A DNA stretch of 62,948 nt from Ktedonobacteria bacterium (lineage in GTDB: Bacteria; Chloroflexota; Ktedonobacteria; Ktedonobacterales; JACDGC01), in assembly GCA_027459705.1 (NCBI GenBank), contig DAIDHM010000154.1, positions 1 to 62,948 of the forward strand. The letters are read 5' to 3'. The translations under genes and the position numbers were made by a program. Shown here in pieces: positions 28,306 to 37,090 of the stretch (its first letter is position 1; every line of letters starts with the position of its first letter). The notes beneath the pieces were generated by a model, which saw nothing but the letters and a program-made list of their open reading frames with translations, searched no databases and was not told where the DNA came from.

Positions 28306-28737
28306 GTTTTAACCTTCTCTCACCACCACTACCACGCAGTTGTGCATCCTCCGAAAAAGCTTGAGGTAGCCAAACTGATCCTCAATGCGTGCAGCATACC
28401 CCAGGATGCTCACAAGCTGTTCTCCATCATAGGCTGCGGCTTTGAAGCGAGTGCGTCACCGCAGACATAGAGTAGCCAAGCACGGCATTGGGCCGTCGCC
28501 AAAGACTGGTAGCACAATAAAGAACAACGCTTCGTGTGATGTCGTCAGTGTTACTCGCTGTTGTTGAGGCCCTGTATGCTCATTTGATGCCCGCAGAGCA
28601 CAATGAGAACATTGAGGAAAATAGGACCGCGGGGCGAAGCGAACGCCGTGAAGCATGGTGATGCGGAGATCATATCTGCCACAACCGCGAACTTAGTCAC
28701 CAGGGGATGCTACTTGTGAGGATTGAAAATTGTGAAG
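28306..28737. other. Intergenic region upstream of the GH3 gene
   Basis: This 432-bp gap lies between the GH3 start and the end of the small membrane protein gene, both on the minus strand. I see no open frame with a ribosome site, no hairpin of note and no clear promoter. Confidence 0.4.
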
Positions 28738-29100
28738 TCACTCTACCGGCTCCGCATGTTGCGGTGGTGTGGTCGTTGGCTCCGCGAAGAGTGCCGGGAA
28801 CAGCGCTTCCAAAAAAACGCGCACAAAGCGCTCGGCTCCCCGCCTGCGGCCATAGAGGTCAGCCAGGCGTTCGACCACCACGCCCAGGCTGCGATCGGTC
28901 GCCCCCAGCGCTCCCTTGGCCTTCGGCACATACGTTTCTAACAGAGGTACGACATGACGATGCACCCAACGCAGACCGAACGCAAACAGCACCGCTATCA
29001 CAGCTAGCAAGATAATGATGAGCGACGCTTCAAAGATCAATAGGACAGCGGCAGCACTGGCTATCCCATCGAGTGGAGTGGCAGATTCAGCGATAATCAT
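28738..29100 (-). CDS. Small membrane protein, second gene of a pair
   Basis: Protein of 120 residues with one long hydrophobic segment (SAAAVLLIFEASLIIILLAVIA in two halves, about residues 10-40). An amphipathic cytoplasmic tail ends in a Pro/Thr-rich stretch. The start ATG 29100 overlaps the end of the upstream gene by 14 bp, so the two are translationally coupled. Function unknown; the pair may form a small membrane complex. Confidence 0.6.
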   Translation of the reverse strand: MIIAESATPLDGIASAAAVLLIFEASLIIILLAVIAVLFAFGLRWVHRHVVPLLETYVPKAKGALGATDRSLGVVVERLADLYGRRRGAERFVRVFLEALFPALFAEPTTTPPQHAEPVE

Positions 29101-29659
29101 CAGAGCTCTCCCCCACTCCGTTGAAGGTTTGCGGCATATTGTCATGGGACGATGGCGTCATGAGACCGTCTGCGACCAGATCTTCCTCGCGCGCTGCCGC
29201 CGTGCGTTCTTCCATGGCTCTCAATGCCGCAGCCTCCTCGCGGGTGCGCCGGCGACGCTCAGCGGTCCGGCGGGCATGCCCTTGTCCCAGGATTACTGAT
29301 GTTGCTTGCTGGAATCCGACCAGGAAACTTGCGGTCCGGACAGTTGGTTTGACGGTGAATTCAGATGCTGTCCGGGCTGTGTCGGCGACGGAATGGGTCG
29401 TCGCTTTTAGTTCATCTAAGAGCGGCACAAGCTCGCTCTTGATCGATTGCGCCGTGCGGGCTAACTCCAGCACGGCATACGCCAACGCGAGCAAGGGTAC
29501 CATGGTGACGACGGCCAATGCCACCAGCGCGATATCCCGCGCAATCGGCCACAGGCCATTAAAACTGAGCCAGAGGATCAGCCAGATTGCCAGGCCGAGC
29601 ACGATAACGCCTACGATACCTCCAATGATGAGCGTACGGCGACTGCGCAACTGTTCCAT
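29087..29659 (-). CDS. Membrane protein with charged cytoplasmic coiled coil, first gene of a pair
   Basis: Protein of 190 residues with two hydrophobic segments (about 9-33 and 42-65: IIGGIVGVIVLGLAIWLILW and IALVALAVVTMVPLLALAYA). A helical stretch follows, reminiscent of DUF948-like proteins (SELVPLLDELKATTHSVADT). The C-terminal part is Arg/Glu-rich (RRTAERRRRTREEAAALRAM). ATG 29659 has GGGGGA about six bases upstream. It overlaps the next gene by 14 bp. Function unknown. Confidence 0.62.
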   Translation of the reverse strand: MEQLRSRRTLIIGGIVGVIVLGLAIWLILWLSFNGLWPIARDIALVALAVVTMVPLLALAYAVLELARTAQSIKSELVPLLDELKATTHSVADTARTASEFTVKPTVRTASFLVGFQQATSVILGQGHARRTAERRRRTREEAAALRAMEERTAAAREEDLVADGLMTPSSHDNMPQTFNGVGESSDDYR

Positions 29660-30073
29660 TCGAGATCCCCCTACCCTTCCAAAGCATTCCGCATGTAATG
29701 CAGGTGACTGACCGTTTAGCAGACCACATGCCAGTGTGTATGCAAGAGACTGGCTACACCAGCCAGCGACTCCCAAATGTCGTTAATAGGACGCTTCCAC
29801 GTCAATAATGAATGTTATTCCTCTACACCTACATCATGACCCCGTCATGCCATGTGAAATCATGTTGCTCCTCTCATCATACAACGCGCGCTCGCCACTC
29901 TCGCAAACAGACGCCCGTATGGGGGAGAACACCAATTGCCTATCCAGTTTCATTACACAGGATTAGCCAGTGACCACCTTATCAGCTGACTCAAAGGAAC
30001 AGACTCCACCAGCGATCCCAATTGACGATAGGCAGAAACGTACAATCGACGTTCTATGTGTGGAACTGTCCTG
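29660..30073. other. Intergenic region without clear features
   Basis: This 414-bp gap holds a short CTGGCT/AGCCAG hairpin near 29752 and otherwise nothing I can identify. It probably contains the promoter of the membrane-protein pair, but no clear hexamers are visible. Confidence 0.4.
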
Positions 30074-30703
30074 TTATGGCCCAGTCGCCACCACACACTC
30101 GAAGGTCTGGATCGTCTCTTGATCGCGACTGAGAACAAATTGCCAGGTACCAGCAATTGCTGGAACGAGGGTGATACTGCGGCTGGTCGTGCCAGGAGGC
30201 CATCGCTCCGCGAATGTGGAGATGGGTTGACCGGGAACGAGGATCGTCAACACCACTTCGCTGGGTTGCGCGCCTTTGGGCTGCACGCTATAGGTTATAG
30301 TGAGCGGCTGGCCAATTTTTGCCTGATATGCCATAGATCCACCATTGTTACTGCGGATGACCAACGATGAATCCGCAAAGAGAGGCAATGTTGGTGTCGT
30401 GCCAGTCGCAATCCGCAGACTGATGCTGATAATACCGATGAGTATTGCCGCGCTGCCAACTAACGCCAATAATATCGCAAAACGCGAACGTGGTTTAGCT
30501 GCAAGCACCGCAGGGCTGGTATTGATACTTTGGGCAATCGGTGAATGTTCGGTCAAATGCTGACCCGCCCGGCGGCGCGCATCAGCCACGAGGGTTGTGC
30601 GTCGAGCGACAGGTGCTGGCGCCAGACATTCGGCGCAAAATCCCGCTACCAGGCGCAGTGGCTGTCCACAATAGGCACATCGTTCTTCGTCGCGTAATCC
30701 CAA
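30074..30703 (-). CDS. Zinc-ribbon, membrane-anchored protein with outer beta domain
   Basis: Protein of 209 residues. The N-terminal zinc ribbon has CAYCGQP and CAECLAP. One membrane helix lies near residues 75-97 (AILLALVGSAAILIGIISIS). The outer domain of about 100 residues is predicted all-beta and reads like an Ig-like fold (QPLTITYSVQPKGAQPSEVV; ending QTFECVVATGP). The TTG at 30703 is chosen because GGAGGA lies seven bases upstream; the frame is open further but offers no start with a ribosome site. The plan matches the 8400 protein. Function unknown. Confidence 0.6.
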   Translation of the reverse strand: MGLRDEERCAYCGQPLRLVAGFCAECLAPAPVARRTTLVADARRRAGQHLTEHSPIAQSINTSPAVLAAKPRSRFAILLALVGSAAILIGIISISLRIATGTTPTLPLFADSSLVIRSNNGGSMAYQAKIGQPLTITYSVQPKGAQPSEVVLTILVPGQPISTFAERWPPGTTSRSITLVPAIAGTWQFVLSRDQETIQTFECVVATGP

Positions 30704-31021
30704 CGCTAGTTCCTCCAGATTCCAAACAGTGATCAGATCTCCTCTCCACCATACCGGTGAGGGCCAAGTGGTACCCCAAAACCCGGACGAATCGCAGCTA
30801 GTCCATGGCAGAAATGTCGATTCCATGGATCACTCATACAACCATGACCATCTGAGATTGAAACGGACATGCATGCACAGCAGTGGTAGTGCGTGTAAGC
30901 AGATCATTTACTTCAGATGATCGGCCTCACCACCAGAAGGAGATGTTGATGGCCCACGGGACTTTTGGCACTGACCTCCCAGGCATGATAGGATATCCCT
31001 GATCATCCTTGGAGGTATATC
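30704..31021. other. Divergent intergenic region
   Basis: This 318-bp gap separates the zinc-ribbon gene (minus) from the SnoaL-like gene (plus). I see only the ribosome site of the plus gene (GGAGG) at its right end. Confidence 0.35.
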
Positions 31022-31507
31022 ATGCCATCACGAGACAATGAAATCGTTCAGGTCGCCGCCAATTTTTACATTGCGGCCAACGCTCACCTGGAAGGCGACG
31101 CTGGTCCGCTCCTGGCACTCTGGTCCGAACATGTGGACACGTTATTTTTCGATGCCCGATCGCGCGTTCATCGCGGCCGTGCTGCCATCACTGAGTATCT
31201 GGAAAATGCCGCCGAGCAGAGCCGTTCGGCACCGGCTCGGGCGATGGTTACCGGAGATATCATGCTGACGTATGTCAGTGGTCGGTTAGCTTATTCGGTC
31301 GCCATTGAGCATTTTCAGATCACGCATGAAGGGGTCGTGCAACGTGCTATGGCGCATACCACCAATATTTATCGATTAGAGGAAGGTCGTTGGCGTCTCG
31401 TGCATCGCGCGATGGAACCACTCCGTCTGGAGTCAGAATCCACAGTGGATCACCTGGATCGCCGTAGCGCCGATGATGTGGACATACCCGTGAACGAGAT
31501 CGAATGA
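31022..31507 (+). CDS. SnoaL-like / nuclear transport factor 2-fold protein
   Basis: Protein of 161 residues with the cone-shaped NTF2 fold pattern. The helix ANFYIAANAHLEGDAGPLLALW is followed by VDTLFFDARSRVHRGRAAI, and the strands end in WRLVHRAMEPL. Such SnoaL or DUF4440 proteins may be ketosteroid-isomerase-like enzymes or ligand binders; the active-site residues do not define a reaction. ATG 31022 has GGAGG seven bases upstream. It ends about 90 bp before the pheST leader and may have its own transcript. Confidence 0.7.
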   Translation: MPSRDNEIVQVAANFYIAANAHLEGDAGPLLALWSEHVDTLFFDARSRVHRGRAAITEYLENAAEQSRSAPARAMVTGDIMLTYVSGRLAYSVAIEHFQITHEGVVQRAMAHTTNIYRLEEGRWRLVHRAMEPLRLESESTVDHLDRRSADDVDIPVNEIE

Positions 31508-31597
31508 TAACGAATGTGAGTGATGCACTCCGCGTTGTGCGTGAGTCGCGAGAAGTGGTTGTCCGGGTGCTTGCTGGCGATCGCACCATTGTTGCGC

Positions 31598-31603
31598 TAT
31601 AAT
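31598..31603 (+). promoter_or_regulatory. -10 element of the pheS-hom-pheT operon
   Basis: A consensus TATAAT stands just upstream of the T-box leader, which would begin near 31610. No close match to the -35 hexamer sits 16-18 bases upstream (TTGCTG at 31571 is 21 bases away). The position fits well with the leader structure. Confidence 0.5.
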
Positions 31604-31609
31604 GACGTA

Positions 31610-32009
31610 GCTAATCTGTCAGACAATGCTGAGGAAGATACGCTGCTTTGTAGGGAAAAGTAAGCTTGGCTGCACGCCACAGAGAGCGATGGCCACAGGT
31701 TGCAAGCCATCGTGCGCGCCTCTTGCTGAAGTTCACCCCTGAATTGGATTTTTCTGTCGTTCGTTGCCATGTGCAACGCCCGGGCCTTGCCCAGGACCAG
31801 CGATGCATGCGAGCGACCATCATCCATTAAGATGCAAAGCGGATGCCCACCGATAGCGGGGCAACTGGAGTGAGATAGCGGCCTTGATCCCAGGGGGATG
31901 GGAGCACGCTGTCTAACCAGGGTGGTACCGCGAAGTCTACGGTATGCCGAGTGAAGATTATCCACTCTGCCGTGGCCTCGTCCCTGTCGGGCGAGGCGAC
32001 GGCTTTTTT
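31610..32009 (+). promoter_or_regulatory. T-box riboswitch leader specific for tRNA-Phe
   Basis: A leader of about 400 nt with the canonical T-box order. The loop-E motif AGTA is at 31659-31662, followed by CAGAGAG and GGTTG on the distal part of Stem I. The specifier TTC, a Phe codon, is at 31732-31734 and is followed by A as expected. The 14-nt T-box motif AGGGTGGTACCGCG is at 31919-31932 and a terminator with a T tract closes it. The UGGU in the T-box motif fits a tRNA with discriminator A, as tRNA-Phe has. Uncharged tRNA-Phe should stabilise the antiterminator and allow pheS-hom-pheT transcription. Confidence 0.92.
31969..32009 (+). terminator. T-box regulated intrinsic terminator
   Basis: Twelve-base arms (31969-31980 and 31992-32003) pair with one mismatch and are followed directly by TTTTTT (32004-32009). 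The hairpin competes with the antiterminator formed around 31919-31932. Confidence 0.88.
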
Positions 32010-32059
32010 GTGTCGTGATGGCGGTGTTCGCCGCCGAGAAGAGTCACTTCGGAGGAAAT

Positions 32060-33118
32060 ATGCCCGATCAATCACATGCTCTCAATGCAGAGCGTACCAG
32101 CCTCCTCGACTCACTGCGCCGCCGTGCGGTCGCTGACCTGGAACATTGCGAAACGAGCGCCGCGTTGACCCGCTGGACCAGTCAATACCTTGGACGCCAG
32201 GATGGCGAGGTCAATGCGATCTTACGCGGCATGAAAGACATCCCAGGTCCAGAACGCAAGGCAGTCGGCCAGGCAGCAAATGAACTGAAAGGGGAGTTGG
32301 AGGCACTGGCATCTGCGCGACGAACAGTCATCGTCACACGAGAACTCGCCGCTCAATTGGCGCGCGAGACCATCGATGTGACATTGCCTGGTCGCGATCT
32401 GCCGCTTGGTGGCCTCCATCCGATCACCAGGACAATCCGCGACATCTGCGACATCTTCAGTGCAATGGGATTTCAGGTTATCGAGGGACCCGAGGTCGAG
32501 ACCGATTACTATAACTTTCAAGCGTTAAATATCCCTGCCGACCACCCAGCGCGCGATATGCAGGATACCTTCTGGGTTGATCCCGGGCAGATACTGCTGA
32601 GAACGCAGACCTCACCCAACCAGATCCGTATCATGGAGCAAACGAGTCCCCCTGTACGCGCGGTTGTTCCAGGGAAAGTCTACCGCAATGAAGCAATCGA
32701 TGCGACCCATGAGGCCATGTTTCATCAGATCGAAGGTCTTTTGATTGACGAAGTGACGACGATGCGTGATTTGCGCGGGTGCGTCGAACGGTTCGCGCGC
32801 GAAATTTTCAGCGAGCAGACCAAAGTGCGATTTCGTCCCAGCTATTTCCCGTTCACAGAGCCCAGCGCCGAGGTCGATGTCACTTGCATCGTTTGTAAGG
32901 GAAGCGGGTGTCGAGTCTGCAAGCAATCCGGTTGGGTAGAAATTGGCGGTTCGGGTATGGTGCATCCACAGGTATTGCGCAATGTGCACTATGATCCCGC
33001 CGTCTATCGTGGCTTTGCGTTCGGTATTGGCGTTGAGCGCATTGCCATGATGCGTTATGGCATCAACGAGATCCGCCTCTTCTCGCAGAACGATCTGCGA
33101 TTCTTGAACCAATTTTAA
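32060..33118 (+). CDS. pheS: Phenylalanine--tRNA ligase alpha subunit
   Basis: Catalytic subunit of the alpha2-beta2 synthetase that charges tRNA-Phe. The 352 residues contain the N-terminal coiled coil (about 1-90) and class II motif 2 (VYRNEAIDATHEAMFHQIEG). A Cys-containing insertion (CIVCKGSGCRVCKQSG) follows, then motif 3 (FAFGIGVERIAMMRYGI). ATG 32060 has GGAGGAA upstream; the frame is open back to 32015, inside the leader. It is the first gene after the Phe T-box and is followed by hom and pheT. Confidence 0.97.
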   Translation: MPDQSHALNAERTSLLDSLRRRAVADLEHCETSAALTRWTSQYLGRQDGEVNAILRGMKDIPGPERKAVGQAANELKGELEALASARRTVIVTRELAAQLARETIDVTLPGRDLPLGGLHPITRTIRDICDIFSAMGFQVIEGPEVETDYYNFQALNIPADHPARDMQDTFWVDPGQILLRTQTSPNQIRIMEQTSPPVRAVVPGKVYRNEAIDATHEAMFHQIEGLLIDEVTTMRDLRGCVERFAREIFSEQTKVRFRPSYFPFTEPSAEVDVTCIVCKGSGCRVCKQSGWVEIGGSGMVHPQVLRNVHYDPAVYRGFAFGIGVERIAMMRYGINEIRLFSQNDLRFLNQF

Positions 33119-33233
33119 CGAACAGAACATGCATCAAGTAGGCCTCCTGTGCCTATTACGGATGCGTGCCATGCAATCGCCGCTGAGGATAGTATCGAGC
33201 AGCCGGAAGATCCGGAGACAAAGGAGCGAGACA

Positions 33234-34316
33234 GTGCGTGTTGTGATTGCCGGGTACGGTAACGTGGGCCGTGAACTCGGTATTTTATTGGCAGAGAAAG
33301 TCCCCGATCTCAGACAACGCTATGGCCTGGAAATCATGGTGGCAGGTGTGGTGACGGGCCGCCACGGCGGCTGGGTGGCGCGGTCCGCCACGGGCATTGC
33401 GCCTGCGGCATTAGTCGCCGCCGACTGGCCGAGTAACCAGGCTTTGCCCGAAGGCGCCGAACCATTCAGCGGCGACGCGCTTGCACTGATCCAGGCTACT
33501 TTGCTGCAGAGCTCAGTTCCGGCTGACGTCTTGATTGAAATTTCGCCAACGAATCCGCGGACGGGTGAACCTGCTCTCAGCTATTGCCGGGCGGCAATTG
33601 CGCACGGTATGCATGTCGTGACCGCGAACAAAGGACCAATCGCGCTGGCGCATAGAGAATTGCAGTCGGCAGCAGCAGCGCGCGGCGTCAAAGTCCGCTT
33701 CGAATCAACAGTGATGGATGGGACTCCAGTGATCAACTTGAGTGAATTCACCCTTCCCGCCACTGAGATCAGCGGCATTCGCGCGATTATCAACGCAACC
33801 AGCAACTACATACTCTCCGGATTGACACTGGGCCAAGACTTTGCGGAAACAGTCCGGCGCGCGCAAGCCATCGGCATTGCCGAGGCCGATCCTAGCCTGG
33901 ATCTGGACGGTTGGGATGCAGCAGTGAAGGTGACCATCATCGCCAATGTCCTGATGGGCGCGGCAATCCTCCCCAGCGAGGTCGTCCGAGAGACCGACGC
34001 TGAGCGCATGCGCGCGATGGTCGCTGCCGCGCCAGCCGGGCACGTCATCAAACAGGTGGCGAGCGTCGTGCGCGATTCCAGCGCGGCGAGCGGCATTCGC
34101 GCGCGCGTCGCGCTGGAGGAGTTGGCGATTGATGACTCGCTAGCGAGTATTGGGCAGGGCAAGGCAGCAATCCAGTTCCACACAGATACCATGGGGGATC
34201 TGACAGTCATCGAAGGACCAGGCAGTCCGCGCCAGACGGCATTCGGCATCCTGGCAGACTTGATCACCATCCATAGACAAAGCACAGGCATGCCAGAGAA
34301 AGAGGCCCAAGCGTGA
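33234..34316 (+). CDS. hom: Homoserine dehydrogenase, inserted between pheS and pheT
   Basis: NAD(P)-dependent reduction of aspartate semialdehyde to homoserine, on the way to Thr, Met and Ile. The 360 residues begin with a Rossmann motif (VVIAGYGNVGREL), then TANKGP and FESTVMDGTPVI. The substrate motif is EADPSLDLDGWDAAVK, with the conserved Asp-Gly-Asp-Ala-Lys pattern. The C-terminal ACT domain of longer forms is absent. GTG 33234 has AGGAG seven bases upstream. The stop overlaps the pheT start (GTGA), so it is coupled to pheT and under the Phe T-box, an odd location for this pathway. Confidence 0.9.
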   Translation: MRVVIAGYGNVGRELGILLAEKVPDLRQRYGLEIMVAGVVTGRHGGWVARSATGIAPAALVAADWPSNQALPEGAEPFSGDALALIQATLLQSSVPADVLIEISPTNPRTGEPALSYCRAAIAHGMHVVTANKGPIALAHRELQSAAAARGVKVRFESTVMDGTPVINLSEFTLPATEISGIRAIINATSNYILSGLTLGQDFAETVRRAQAIGIAEADPSLDLDGWDAAVKVTIIANVLMGAAILPSEVVRETDAERMRAMVAAAPAGHVIKQVASVVRDSSAASGIRARVALEELAIDDSLASIGQGKAAIQFHTDTMGDLTVIEGPGSPRQTAFGILADLITIHRQSTGMPEKEAQA

Positions 34317-37018
34317 AAGTGCCATATACCTGGCTGAAAGACTATGTCGAAACTGACCTCGAACCGCACGCCCTGGCAGAGAAACTCACCATGGCTGGCC
34401 TGGAAGTCGACCATGTGGACCGGCGATGGCATAAAGTCGTTACCGCCCGTATTCTGGATCTCGCGCCGGTCGAAGGATCCGACCACTTGAATGCGACACA
34501 CGTCACCACCGCAATGCCAGAGGATCAAGTCCGCAGTGTGGTCTGCGGCGCACCCAATATTCATGCCGGTGACATCGTTCCTTTAGCATTGCCAGGCGCC
34601 GAAGTGCAGTCGGAGACGGGCGAGATCTTCAACATCGAGGTGACGAAGAAGCGGGGCGTTTTGAGCGAAGGGATGCTCTGTTCGCCGCGTGAATTAGGCC
34701 TCTCATCGGACCACCAGGGCATCTATCTCTTACCGCCTGATTCACCCCTCGGGCAACCCTGGGAAGAGACCGTGATCGAACTGGACATCAAAGCCCATCG
34801 TGGTGACCTTTTCAGCATAACGGGCATCGCGCGTGAAGTGGCGGCGTTCCAACAACAGCACCTGCACTTGCCATCTACTGCTGTCACTGAGGATGGGAAG
34901 ATTCCAGTTCAGGACCTGGCACGTGTGACGGTGTTAGCGACGGACCTCTGTCCACGTTTCACTGCCCGCGTGATCTCGCAAGTCAAGATCGGGCCATCGC
35001 CACTCTGGATGGTGCGGCGTTTGGCGGCGGCTGGTGTGCGATCGATCAATAACGTTGTCGATATTACCAACTACGTCATGTTGGAACTCGGTCAACCATT
35101 GCATGCCTTCGATTATGATCAACTCGCTGACCATCATCTCATTATCCGCCGCGCAGAACAAGGTGAACACTTACAGACGCTCGATGGCCAGGACCGCACC
35201 CTCACACCAGACATGCTCGTTATTGCGGACACACGTGGTGCGCTTTCGCTGGCGGGTGTCATGGGTGGCGCGACAAGCGAGGTGACTGCCACAACAACCA
35301 CAATTCTTTTGGAAGCGGCAAACTGGGACCCAGCAACCACGCGTCGCACCTCATCGCGCCTTGGCCTTCGCAGTGAGGCATCCAGCCGCTATGAAAAAGG
35401 GCTGGACTCGGAACTGGCGATTAGAGGGCTGCATCGTGCCGCACAATTGATGGTGGAATTGGCTGGTGGTGTGGTCGCGCCTGGTATCATCGATGTCTAT
35501 AACCAGCCTATGACACCACGAGTGCTGCCTTTCACCATTCGCGATGTCGAGTGGCTTTTGGGCTACCCTGTCACTCAGCGCGAAGTGGTTGATGCTCTCA
35601 CTGCACTGGAGTTCGGCGTCGAGGTGGATGGTCATGGATCAGATGACTCATCCGCCAGTTCGCTACACACTGAACGTACGAAATCAGGCCGTGCCAAAAA
35701 TGGGAGTAAATCAGCAACAGCGCGCAAACCTATCGCTCAGGGCGGAATAACCCCTCAGGGTGAATCGATCACCAGCAGGGCGCTGCGCGTGCGCGTGCCA
35801 ACTTGGCGCGCGGATGTGCGCGAGGCGGCGGATCTGGTCGAGGAGGTGGCGCGTGTCCTGGGATACGATCGCATCATCGGGCATATCCCCACTGGCCCGC
35901 TCCCTGAACCGCAACGACTGAGTTGGTTTGACCGCGAGGAGCGAATCCGCGATATCGTCGCCGGGATGGGATGTCGTGAGGTGGTCACCTACCCGTTGAC
36001 GAGCCGCGAAGCTACACAAAAGATTCTCAATAGTGATGATGCCGCGCCACTCCTGCTCGGCGCGTTACCGATGCCCTCGACGCCACTGACTTCGGAGCAG
36101 TTGCCATTTGTTGTTCTGGCCAACCCGCTCTCGTCGCGCATGGAGGTCTTACGGCTGACCATGCTGCCTAGCCTGTTGGAGACGCTGGCCGAGAATGTTG
36201 GGCAGGGCGCCACGACGATGCGTATCTTCGAGGTAGGCCGTCGATATTTCGCTAGAGGACTGGCAGAGGAGGTGGCTGATCCCAAACGACCAGGATTGCC
36301 GATGGAACGTCCTACCCTGGGAGTAGCTCTCTGCGGAGCAGCAGTGACTGGTTGGTTAGCGACCCATCAGTTCGCTGACCATTTGGAAGATATGGTCCCA
36401 AACGAGCCGATGGGAGGTGGTCGCGATTTCGATTTCTTCGATATCAAAGCCATCGCAGAAGGACTCTGTGAGGAATTGCACATCCAGGGCGCCCGCTATG
36501 CCCCCATACAGCATCCCTCCTTTCACCCTGGCCGCTGCGCGCTGTTGGAACTGCCCGAGACCAGCACTATAGATTCTGGAGCGAGAGTGTATCATCCGGC
36601 AGGTGTCCTGGGTGAGATCCATCCAGAGATTGCGCGGCGCTATGACTTACCGCGTCGAGCGTTTGCTCTGGAGCTTGATCTGGAAGGTCTCTACGCCGCC
36701 GCAATCGCCATCCCGCATTTTCAATCGATCTCGCGCTACCCTGCGCTCACTCGCGACCTGGCGGTCGTGGTCGATAGTGCGATTCCGGCGGCGGCAGTCG
36801 AGGCCTGCATCCGCGCGGCTGGTGGGGAACTGGTGCGCGAAGTGACACTTTTCGACCTATATGAAGGTGAGCAGGTGGGTGCTGGGAAGCGCAGTCTGGC
36901 TTTCACGATTGTCTATCAAGCGCGCGACCGAACCCTGAGCGCGGCTGATGGCGATGCGGAGCGCGCCAAAGTACTCGTGGCGCTCAAAACGCAGTTAGGC
37001 GCGACAATTCGCGAGTGA
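34313..37018 (+). CDS. pheT: Phenylalanine--tRNA ligase beta subunit
   Basis: The beta subunit provides tRNA binding and editing. The 901 residues hold the N-terminal EMAP-like tRNA-binding domain (about 40-150), the B3/B4 editing domain (about 210-370), B5 (about 400-540), the core and the C-terminal FDX-ACB domain (about 808-901, starting FQSISRYPALTRDLAVVV). The family is usually near 800 residues. The excess includes a Ser/Lys-rich low-complexity insertion of about 50 residues at 440-490 inside B5. It starts with GTG overlapping the hom stop by four bases. It is the last gene of the T-box operon. Confidence 0.96.
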   Translation: MKVPYTWLKDYVETDLEPHALAEKLTMAGLEVDHVDRRWHKVVTARILDLAPVEGSDHLNATHVTTAMPEDQVRSVVCGAPNIHAGDIVPLALPGAEVQSETGEIFNIEVTKKRGVLSEGMLCSPRELGLSSDHQGIYLLPPDSPLGQPWEETVIELDIKAHRGDLFSITGIAREVAAFQQQHLHLPSTAVTEDGKIPVQDLARVTVLATDLCPRFTARVISQVKIGPSPLWMVRRLAAAGVRSINNVVDITNYVMLELGQPLHAFDYDQLADHHLIIRRAEQGEHLQTLDGQDRTLTPDMLVIADTRGALSLAGVMGGATSEVTATTTTILLEAANWDPATTRRTSSRLGLRSEASSRYEKGLDSELAIRGLHRAAQLMVELAGGVVAPGIIDVYNQPMTPRVLPFTIRDVEWLLGYPVTQREVVDALTALEFGVEVDGHGSDDSSASSLHTERTKSGRAKNGSKSATARKPIAQGGITPQGESITSRALRVRVPTWRADVREAADLVEEVARVLGYDRIIGHIPTGPLPEPQRLSWFDREERIRDIVAGMGCREVVTYPLTSREATQKILNSDDAAPLLLGALPMPSTPLTSEQLPFVVLANPLSSRMEVLRLTMLPSLLETLAENVGQGATTMRIFEVGRRYFARGLAEEVADPKRPGLPMERPTLGVALCGAAVTGWLATHQFADHLEDMVPNEPMGGGRDFDFFDIKAIAEGLCEELHIQGARYAPIQHPSFHPGRCALLELPETSTIDSGARVYHPAGVLGEIHPEIARRYDLPRRAFALELDLEGLYAAAIAIPHFQSISRYPALTRDLAVVVDSAIPAAAVEACIRAAGGELVREVTLFDLYEGEQVGAGKRSLAFTIVYQARDRTLSAADGDAERAKVLVALKTQLGATIRE

Positions 37019-37090
37019 CAGACCGTTATCATGCTCCACGCTTCCTCACTTGGGATCTTCCGTTATCCTGAAAAGAGGAGGTGGCGACAG

